From NCBI RefSeq assembly GCF_016427505.1, contig NZ_JAELXS010000005.1, forward strand, positions 279,653 through 343,652: 64,000 bases of DNA, written 5' to 3'. The notes beneath the pieces are model-generated. The model was not told the DNA's origin and did no database searches. It saw only the letters and a list, made by a program, of their open reading frames with translations. Shown here piece after piece: positions 57,268-64,000 of this stretch. The translations under genes and the position numbers were made by a program. The stretch is from Sphingomonas mollis. Its GTDB lineage: Bacteria > Pseudomonadota > Alphaproteobacteria > Sphingomonadales > Sphingomonadaceae. Within the stretch, counting starts at the first letter, position 1, and each line of letters opens with the position of its first letter.

Positions 57268-60150
57268 ATGAAAGCTCATCTGTTGGCAGGTGCCACCGCT
57301 CTTGCCTTTCTGGCTGCGCCAGCGACCGCGCAATCCAACGCCAATTCGGTCGCTGCGACCGGCACACCCCAGGCGGATACGCCAGCCGAGCCCCAGGGAC
57401 CGTCCGAAGCCGCATCCACCGACGAGGACATCGTCGTCACCGGCATCCGCAGCAGCCTGCGGTCGTCCGTCGCCACCAAGCGCAACGCCGACAACATCGT
57501 CGATTCGATCTCCGCCGAGGATACCGGCAAGTTTCCCGACAACAACGTGGCGGAATCGTTGCAGCGTATCACCGGCGTCGCGATCGATCGCAGCGGCGGC
57601 GAGGGACAGTTCATCACCGTTCGCGGACTGGGGCCGGAGTTCAACACCGTCCTGGTCAACGGCCGCATCATGGCGACCGACAATGACGGTCGCGAATTCT
57701 CGTTCGACGTGCTGTCGTCGAACATGATCCAGCGCACCGACGTCTACAAATCGTCGCTGCCGCAATTGCAGGAAGGTGGCATCGGCGCGACCGTGAACGT
57801 CGTGACAGCCCGGCCGCTGGATGGCAAATCGGGCTTTCACCTGTCGGCGGCCGCTGGCGGAATCTATGACACATTGGCCGACAAGGTCAGTCCGGACCTG
57901 TCCGCGGTGACATCGTGGACCAACGACGACAAGACGTTCGGCGTGGTGCTGTCCGGGTCGTACACCAACCGCAAGAGCCAGAACGACAACGTCAACATCG
58001 GCGGATGGATTCTGGGGCCGCAGGGGATCATCAATGCGCCCGAGACGGCGTCGAACCTGCCCAATCAATTGGACCTGCCGGTCGCGAACAGGACGATCCT
58101 CATCAACAGCGGCGACATCCACACGCCCCGCGACCTGAACTTCAACCGGGAGGCCAACACCCGCGAACGGATCAACCTCGCGGGGGCTATCCAGTCGCAG
58201 ATCAACGATAAGCTGCTGCTGACCGTCGACGGCCTCTATTCCAGGTTCAACGTGTCGCAAAAAACGCGGCGGTTCGGGCTGTTCTTCACCCCGCGCTTCA
58301 TCGGCGTCCAGACCGATGCGAACGGCACGGTGACCGGCTTCAACAGGCCGGGCTCGCAGTTCCTGGCGCGCAATCCTGCGCTGACCGATTCCCGGTTGAG
58401 CGACGATCGCGTGACGCTCTCCCAGAACGACAACATCGTCTACACCTATAATCGTAATACCGAGAGCTATCAGTTCGGCACCAATCTGGCCTGGGACGCC
58501 ACCGATCGCCTGAAACTGAAATTCGATGCCTCCGCCACGCAGGCGACCCGCGAACAGCCGCACCAGTTCGTCGTCGTCGGCACGTTGGCGCAGACATCGC
58601 CCCGGTTCGACCTGACGCCCGACAACGATATCCCGACCGCGTCCAATCTGGGGCCGATCACCGATCCCAACATCCTGCGCGCGCACTATGCGCTCAACCA
58701 GCTGGTCGAGGTGAAGGACAAGGGCATCGAATTTCACGCCGATGGCGACTGGAAGGCCGAATACGGTCCCCTGAAGTCGCTCGGCTTCGGTGCCGCCTAT
58801 AACCAGCGGCGCAAAACGCGCGACATCGCCGACAATTCCGATTCGGTCTGCACCTATTGCGGTTACGAGGTCGGCATCCCGGCCAATCTGGTGCAGGCGT
58901 ACGAACTGGACGGATATCTGTCCAAGGCGTCGGGCAGCAACCTGATCCCGCGCAATTTCTTCACGTTCAACCCGGCCGACATCTTCGCCTATATCTCGCA
59001 GCCCTCGATCCTCGCCGTTCCGCGGCAGGGGCGAACGGCGGCGGAGCAGGCGGCGGAAGCAACGCGGGTTCAGGCGCTGGACGGCGGCCCATACGGCTTG
59101 CGGAATCGCCCCGGACAGCGGCTGGATGTGCAGGAAAAGGTGCTGGCCGGCTATCTCAACGCCAATCTCGGCGGCGATCAATGGTCGGGCAATGTCGGCG
59201 TCCGCGTCGTCAACACCAAGGTCACGTCACGCGGGTTCGGGCAGCCGGTCGTCAGCATCACCGTCAATCCCGGCGACGACAATTTGAACTTCAACTTCGG
59301 TCCGGCGCAGGCAATCCGGATCGACAACGAATATACCAACGTCCTGCCATCGGCGAATTTCAAATATGAATTCACGCCAAGAATATTCCTGCGCGCGGCG
59401 GTATCGAAGACGGTGACACGCCCGACCCTGACGTCGCTGGGCACCGACAATTCCTATAGCGGCCGGATCACGAATGCCACGTCGGGGGGCGGCAACCCGC
59501 TGCTGAAGCCGTTCAAGTCGACGAACTACGACCTGTCGCTCGAATACTACCTGACCGATATCAGCTATCTCAGCCTGGCTGGCTTCATGAAGGATTTCTC
59601 CGACTTTTCCGAAAGCCAGACGTTGCCGGTGCAGTTCGCCGGGCGCCAGTTCCTCGATACCCGCACGCGCAACGGCCAGTCGGGCCGGATCGCGGGCGTC
59701 GAGATCGGCGGTCAATACACGCTCGACCGGCTCCCCGGTGTCCTCTCCGGCTTCGGCGTGGCGGGCAACTACACCTATGTCACCAGTTCGGTCGAACGGG
59801 GCGCGGGCGCGTCGGCGCTCGATTGCGGCTATAACGGCCTCTCGCCGCATTCGGCGAACGGCAGCGTCTTTTACGAAAAGTTCGGCATTCAGGCACGCGG
59901 TTCGTACAACTGGCGCTCGTCGTTCCAGCGCGCCTGTTTCGGTGCCGCATCCCGCCCCGAGAACCGCGAGGCCTATGGCCAGTTCGACGCCAGCATCGCG
60001 TACGACATCGACGAGCGGTTTCAGGTTTACGTGCAGGGCGTGAACATCACCAATCAGTATGTCCGTGATTACTCACTGCGCGAGGAACGCCTGCTGCTGC
60101 TGCAGAATACCGGCGCACGGTATCTCTTCGGGGCCCGCGCTCGCTTCTGA
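57268..60150 (+). CDS. TonB-dependent receptor (Xanthomonas/Caulobacter class)
   Basis: A 960-residue outer membrane protein with a signal peptide (about 1-21, AAPATAQ). The TonB box is DIVVTGIRSSL, the plug has TGKFPDNNVAESLQRITGVA and GLGPEFNTVLVNGR, and the barrel ends YLFGARARF. It belongs to the same class as the receptor at 49410 but is clearly diverged, so probably has another ligand. It is followed by a strong terminator. Confidence 0.95.
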   Translation: MKAHLLAGATALAFLAAPATAQSNANSVAATGTPQADTPAEPQGPSEAASTDEDIVVTGIRSSLRSSVATKRNADNIVDSISAEDTGKFPDNNVAESLQRITGVAIDRSGGEGQFITVRGLGPEFNTVLVNGRIMATDNDGREFSFDVLSSNMIQRTDVYKSSLPQLQEGGIGATVNVVTARPLDGKSGFHLSAAAGGIYDTLADKVSPDLSAVTSWTNDDKTFGVVLSGSYTNRKSQNDNVNIGGWILGPQGIINAPETASNLPNQLDLPVANRTILINSGDIHTPRDLNFNREANTRERINLAGAIQSQINDKLLLTVDGLYSRFNVSQKTRRFGLFFTPRFIGVQTDANGTVTGFNRPGSQFLARNPALTDSRLSDDRVTLSQNDNIVYTYNRNTESYQFGTNLAWDATDRLKLKFDASATQATREQPHQFVVVGTLAQTSPRFDLTPDNDIPTASNLGPITDPNILRAHYALNQLVEVKDKGIEFHADGDWKAEYGPLKSLGFGAAYNQRRKTRDIADNSDSVCTYCGYEVGIPANLVQAYELDGYLSKASGSNLIPRNFFTFNPADIFAYISQPSILAVPRQGRTAAEQAAEATRVQALDGGPYGLRNRPGQRLDVQEKVLAGYLNANLGGDQWSGNVGVRVVNTKVTSRGFGQPVVSITVNPGDDNLNFNFGPAQAIRIDNEYTNVLPSANFKYEFTPRIFLRAAVSKTVTRPTLTSLGTDNSYSGRITNATSGGGNPLLKPFKSTNYDLSLEYYLTDISYLSLAGFMKDFSDFSESQTLPVQFAGRQFLDTRTRNGQSGRIAGVEIGGQYTLDRLPGVLSGFGVAGNYTYVTSSVERGAGASALDCGYNGLSPHSANGSVFYEKFGIQARGSYNWRSSFQRACFGAASRPENREAYGQFDASIAYDIDERFQVYVQGVNITNQYVRDYSLREERLLLLQNTGARYLFGARARF

Positions 60151-60156
60151 CCCTCC

Positions 60157-60191
60157 ACCTCCCTCGCCTTCAGGCGGGGGAGGTATTTTTT
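60157..60191 (+). terminator. Intrinsic terminator after the TonB receptor gene
   Basis: A 13-bp stem from ACCTCCCTCGCCT (60157-60169) to AGGCGGGGGAGGT (60172-60184), with one G-T pair and a two-base loop, is followed by ATTTTTT. It lies 7 bp after the stop. Confidence 0.9.
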
Positions 60192-60301
60192 CGAGGCGGC
60201 GGTCGAACTGCCCCACCAGTCGCATTCGCGACGATCGCCCACAACGATATGGTCGAACGGGCGCGAACAGGTTTACGTGGAGGCGACAACCACGATCGAC
60301 G

Positions 60302-61960
60302 ATGGTGAAGAGACAGACAATCGCCACAGGGGCAGCCCGTCACTTCTGGATAACGGCGGCGCTGATATGCGTCGTCGCACAGATTGCCGTGACCATCGGC
60401 TGGCCCGATCAGTCCGTCAGCATGCGGGCGGGGACGGCGGCGCTGGTCGCCCTCTGCGCCGCTCGAACGATCCACCTGACATCCCGATCGGCCGTCGACC
60501 GGCACCGATGGCGGTGGCATCTGGTAACGGCCGCGTTCATCATCTGGGCGATCAGCTGGACGACGGCGGCGATGATGGCACCATCCGACGCCGCGATGCC
60601 ATTCCTCAGTCTGATCGGACTGTTTCGACAGGTCCTGTTCCTGATCGCGTTGCTACCGACCTCCGGCGAGGATCAGGGCTGGCGATTGCGAAGCCTGGAT
60701 GTCGCGCAGGTCGTGCTGCTGGGCGTGTTGCTGGCGATCCTTTCCTGGCCGGGCACGGCGTTGCTGCATATCAGGCAGACCGATTCACGCTTCCTCTATG
60801 TCGGGCATGTCGCGCTCGCCGTGGTCGCCATCGCCAGTTACCTGCGGCAATCGGGTGAGATACGGCGGCTGATCGGGCCTTTGGCGATCCTGCATTCGGT
60901 CTATGCCGTGACCAGCATCTTCGCCGCGGTCGCCGTTGCGAAATGGGGCTTCGCCGACAATTCCGCCAAATGGGTGTTCGGCGACATGGCCTTCGTCGCC
61001 TATTTATGGGCGACGTCCAAGAAGCGATGCGAGACGTCGTCGCGGTGGCGGGTTCTCATTCTCAGGGTCCCCCGCGATCTTCCCCCGTTACTGCTGGCCG
61101 CCGTCATCCTGATGCTGTCGGTCGAACTTGGCCGCCGCTCGCTACCCTGGGGCATGGGCGTCGGCATCATCGGCCTCATCATCTACGTCACCCGGACGAC
61201 GATCCTCAATGACCGCTATCTGACGCTGCGCGATCAACTGATCGCGACCGAGGAAGCTCGCGGCCGGGCGCTGATCGATATCGTCCACGAAATCCGCTCG
61301 CCGCTGGGCAGTGTCGCGCTGAACGCGGCGTTGCTCACGAAGGGGGATGCGATCCCGCAACCCCAGCGCCGCTGGGTCGAGCAGATCGAAATCAATACGA
61401 CGCAGGTGACGACGTTGTTGAACGATGTTCTGGAGCTTGAGCGGCTGGACGCCGGATTGATCGACCTCGATATCCAGCCCTGCGGTCCGGAAGCCGTCAT
61501 TGCGGCGGCATTGGCGGTCGTATCGGCACAGGCGATCGAATTCGACATCACCCTCACCGTCGTCCCCTGCTCCACGACAGCGCCGATGATGGCGGACCCC
61601 TGCAAACTGAGCCGGGTTCTCATCAACCTGATCGGCAACGCCATCCGCTTCACGCCGGCTGGCGGACGCGTCACCATTTCCACCGACGAACGGTCGACGA
61701 AATATCTCGCCATCACCGTTGAGGATACCGGCATCGGCATCCCGCCCGAGGCACAGGGGCTGCTCTTCAAACGGTTCGGCTATTGCGCGACCCCGGTGAA
61801 CGGCCGCCGTGGGTCCGGCCTCGGCTTATCGATTTCCGCGGGAATAATCAGGGCCATGGGTGGCACACTGTCGCTCGAAAGCATCGCTACGGTCGGAACG
61901 AAGGCTGAAATCGTCATGCCGGTACATGCCGCCGCAGCCACCAGTGGTGCTTATAGGTAG
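60302..61960 (+). CDS. Orphan membrane sensor histidine kinase
   Basis: A 552-residue protein. About ten N-terminal membrane helices (about 15-325) have no obvious periplasmic sensor domain. The kinase core has the H box IVHEIRSPLGSVALNA (phospho-His about 336), N box LINLIGNAIRFTP, G1 VEDTGIGIPPEA and G2 GRRGSGLGLSIS. No response regulator is adjacent. The many-helix sensor suggests it detects a membrane or small-molecule signal. The frame extends to 60059 only as overlap with the receptor. Confidence 0.92.
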   Translation: MVKRQTIATGAARHFWITAALICVVAQIAVTIGWPDQSVSMRAGTAALVALCAARTIHLTSRSAVDRHRWRWHLVTAAFIIWAISWTTAAMMAPSDAAMPFLSLIGLFRQVLFLIALLPTSGEDQGWRLRSLDVAQVVLLGVLLAILSWPGTALLHIRQTDSRFLYVGHVALAVVAIASYLRQSGEIRRLIGPLAILHSVYAVTSIFAAVAVAKWGFADNSAKWVFGDMAFVAYLWATSKKRCETSSRWRVLILRVPRDLPPLLLAAVILMLSVELGRRSLPWGMGVGIIGLIIYVTRTTILNDRYLTLRDQLIATEEARGRALIDIVHEIRSPLGSVALNAALLTKGDAIPQPQRRWVEQIEINTTQVTTLLNDVLELERLDAGLIDLDIQPCGPEAVIAAALAVVSAQAIEFDITLTVVPCSTTAPMMADPCKLSRVLINLIGNAIRFTPAGGRVTISTDERSTKYLAITVEDTGIGIPPEAQGLLFKRFGYCATPVNGRRGSGLGLSISAGIIRAMGGTLSLESIATVGTKAEIVMPVHAAAATSGAYR

Positions 61961-62085
61961 ACGTCGCCAACACCATGCCTGCATGATGGCGCAGGACGCA
62001 CCGGCGGCGGGTGCGGCGATCTTACCGTGTCGCGATCACGGCCGACCGGCGGACTATATGCCTATCAAACGTGGACAGAACTGAC

Positions 62086-63900
62086 ATGACACTGGTTTCG
62101 CTTTTGCTGGCCCAGGTGGCAGAACCATCTGCCAGTGCCATCCGGGTCAACCAGACCGGCTACGAAGTTACGGGTCCGAAATCCGCGATCGTCGCCGACC
62201 AGGGACCGGCGCCGTCGCGATGGCACCTGCTCGACCGGTCCGGAAACGTGGTTGACCATGGCGTCACGACCCCGTTCGGTCCGGAGGCATCTTCGGACGA
62301 GACGGTTCAGCGTATCGACTTCGGTCGCTACCGCCTCACCGGGATGGGCTATCGATTGATGGTCGGCAACGCGCGCAGTCAGCCCTTCGAGATTACGGAG
62401 CGGCCGTTCCGACGGCTCGCGACCGACGCCATGGGCTTTTTCTACCAGCAAAGCAGCGGCGTGCCGATCCTGGCGCAGCATGTGCAACGGCCCGATCTCG
62501 CGCGCGCGGCCGGCCACCGCCACGAAGTGGTCACGTGCTTCGACGGTAAAGACCAGCGCGGCGTGCGCTGGCCCGGCTGCAGTTACCGGCTCGATGTCAC
62601 TGGCGGTTGGTACGACGCGGGCGACCACGGCAAATACGTCGTCAATGGCGGCATCTCGGCATGGACGCTGCTCGACCTGCAGCAGCGGTTGACGGCGCTG
62701 GGGGATGGCGCCGCATTCGCCGACGGGCGACTACCGATCGCCGAAAACGCCAACGGCATCGACGACCTGCTCGACGAGGCGCGCGTCGAGGTCGAGTTCC
62801 TGCTGGCGATGCAGATACCGGCGGAACGGCGACTGATGGTTGCGATGCGAACCGATACCGGCGGCCCCGCTGGTGACTTCCGCACCATCGATGCGGGAGG
62901 GCTGGCGCATACCAAAGTGGCCGACGAGGCATGGACCGGCCTCCCGATGGCACCCGCCGACGATCCGATGCGCCGGTTCCTGTATCCACCATCGACCGCC
63001 GCGACACTGAACATGGTGGCGGTGGCGGCGCAGGCGGCCCGGATCTGGCGCACCCTCGACCCTGCCTTCGCCGCGCGCGCACTGGCTGCGGCCAAGGCCG
63101 GCTGGGCGGCCGCGCAACGGCACCCGGCGCTGCTTGCGAGTTCGGACTTCACCGGCAGCGGTGGTTATGGTGACAAGTCCGTCGACGATGAGCGGTTCTG
63201 GGCGGCGGCAGAGATGCTCGCGACCACCGGTGACGCGGCATTCCTGACCACCATCCAGGGCTCGCGGTTCCTCGATCGCGGTGGCATCGATCTAAGCTGG
63301 GGCAATACCGATCTTGCCGGCTTGTTGACGCTGGCCACGGTGCCCAACAAGCTGTCGGCCGAAACGATCGTGGCCGTCCGCGCGCGGATCGTGACGCTGG
63401 CCGATACCATTCTCGCCGAGCGCACCCGCAACGGCTATCGCCTGCCCCTGGCGGGGGCAGTCTATGGCTGGGCTTCGAATTCGACGATGCTGAACCGGGC
63501 GATCCTGCTGGGCGTCGCGTGGCAGATCACGCGTGCACCGAAATATCGCGAGGCGGTGGTCGATGTCGCCGATTACCTGCTCGGCCGCAACGCGCTCGAC
63601 CGATCCTTCGTCAACGGCTTCGGTGTGCGATCGATGCATCGGCCACATCATCGGTTCTGGGCAAAGGCGGCAGACGCGCGCTATCCCGCGCCTCCGCCGG
63701 GTGTGCTGTCCGGTGGTCCCAACTCGACCGCGATGAGCGATCAGATCGCGGCAACGATGAAAGGTCATTGCGTCGGCCAGACATGCTGGCGCGACGACTC
63801 CCGCGCGTTCACGATGAACGAGGTCGCGATCAACTGGAATGCGCCGCTGGTGTGGGTCGCCGCGTTCCTCGATGCTACCCGCGACCGAGCGCCCGCATGA
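62086..63900 (+). CDS. Glycoside hydrolase family 9 enzyme
   Basis: A 604-residue protein. A short signal-like start (MTLVSLLLAQVAEPSASA) is followed by an Ig-like cellulase N-domain (about 18-105, IRVNQTGYEVTGPKSAIV), then the (alpha/alpha)6 barrel with catalytic Asp in GGWYDAGDHGKYVVNGG and acid Glu in MNEVAINWNAPLVW. FVNGFGVRSMHRPHHRF is the third signature. It is probably an endo- or exo-beta-1,4-glucanase acting on cellulose, xyloglucan or mixed glucan. Its end overlaps a convergent frame by 26 bp. Confidence 0.94.
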   Translation: MTLVSLLLAQVAEPSASAIRVNQTGYEVTGPKSAIVADQGPAPSRWHLLDRSGNVVDHGVTTPFGPEASSDETVQRIDFGRYRLTGMGYRLMVGNARSQPFEITERPFRRLATDAMGFFYQQSSGVPILAQHVQRPDLARAAGHRHEVVTCFDGKDQRGVRWPGCSYRLDVTGGWYDAGDHGKYVVNGGISAWTLLDLQQRLTALGDGAAFADGRLPIAENANGIDDLLDEARVEVEFLLAMQIPAERRLMVAMRTDTGGPAGDFRTIDAGGLAHTKVADEAWTGLPMAPADDPMRRFLYPPSTAATLNMVAVAAQAARIWRTLDPAFAARALAAAKAGWAAAQRHPALLASSDFTGSGGYGDKSVDDERFWAAAEMLATTGDAAFLTTIQGSRFLDRGGIDLSWGNTDLAGLLTLATVPNKLSAETIVAVRARIVTLADTILAERTRNGYRLPLAGAVYGWASNSTMLNRAILLGVAWQITRAPKYREAVVDVADYLLGRNALDRSFVNGFGVRSMHRPHHRFWAKAADARYPAPPPGVLSGGPNSTAMSDQIAATMKGHCVGQTCWRDDSRAFTMNEVAINWNAPLVWVAAFLDATRDRAPA

Positions 63901-64000
63901 GGTAGGCGCGGACCTGCTCATTGCGCGGTGGCGATGGCGGTGACAGCATGCCGCGAGCGGTGACGGGCAGATGGTCTCCTGCCGCCTGCGCGTCGTTGCT
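63875..64000 (-). CDS. C-terminal part of an unidentified protein (cut by window edge)
   Basis: An open minus-strand frame from the window edge gives 41 codons, SNDAQAAGDHLPVTARGM and on to ALGRG, ending at TAG (63877-63875). It reads like a genuine protein end in phase and codon use, but the family cannot be told. It overlaps the GH9 stop region. Confidence 0.5.
   Translation of the reverse strand, partial: SNDAQAAGDHLPVTARGMLSPPSPPRNEQVRAYLMRALGRG

Noticed and set aside
57241..59181. Minus-strand frame of 646 codons over the second TonB receptor
   Set aside because: Antisense shadow of the receptor gene; low-complexity Arg/Gln composition.

Overview
This 64 kb window is GC-rich, almost fully coding, single-copy chromosomal DNA. 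It looks like an alphaproteobacterium of the Sphingomonas group. The evidence is a circularly permuted two-piece ssrA with tag ANDNEALAIAA, a CcrM-type GANTC methyltransferase with C-terminal RAMA domain, the gene order rpmF-plsX-fabH-ihfA-merR, and a polysaccharide locus that couples TonB-dependent receptors to a tryptophan-halogenase-like gene and sapC. I saw no rRNA, tRNA, CRISPR array, transposase or prophage. The taxonomic reading is inference from gene content, not from a database search.

Layout. 1-660: the end of a lower-GC reading frame abutting ssrA (minus strand), with the ssrA promoter facing a divergent Rrf2 regulator. 662-12967: housekeeping and stress genes, including a NUDIX hydrolase, a LemA plus two TPM-domain membrane proteins, MscL, threonylcarbamoyl-AMP synthase, acyl-CoA dehydrogenase, arylamine N-acetyltransferase, a small GntR regulator, a nitroreductase, a POT peptide transporter, an aldo/keto reductase and a dicarboxylate symporter. 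13035-20095: glmM-DUF1272-thiD (overlapping), rnhB, ccrM, folP, a bestrophin-like channel and an MBL hydrolase. 20359-25234: an M28 peptidase, then rpmF-plsX-fabH-ihfA-merR. 25235-32682: a repeat-rich gap, mtnP, a GST/RNase H/unknown cluster, LysR facing a cupin, a repeat-disrupted dihydrofolate-reductase-like pseudogene, and a YqiJ-flotillin pair.

32747-41751 is one long minus-strand chemotaxis operon: STAS, cheY, cheA, cheW, MCP, cheW, cheR, cheB and a 568-residue last gene. That last product carries a CheZ-like D-x3-Q motif and a CheZ-like acidic-aromatic C-terminus, and is my best candidate for an undescribed part of a known system. 41901-45184 holds an MFS transporter, a small Lpp-like lipoprotein beside an L,D-transpeptidase, and a Rap1a/Tai-family protein.

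45191-63900 reads as a carbohydrate utilisation locus: GH35, GH36 and GH27 galactosidases, a GH9 endoglucanase-like enzyme, two TonB-dependent receptors, a halogenase-like flavoprotein translationally coupled to SapC, an FCD-type GntR regulator and an orphan membrane histidine kinase. Several intergenic palindromes could be operators. The likely target is a galactose-decorated plant polysaccharide, which is inference. Intergenic spaces carry several families of structured REP-like repeats; one forms the 3' end of thiD and one has destroyed a gene.
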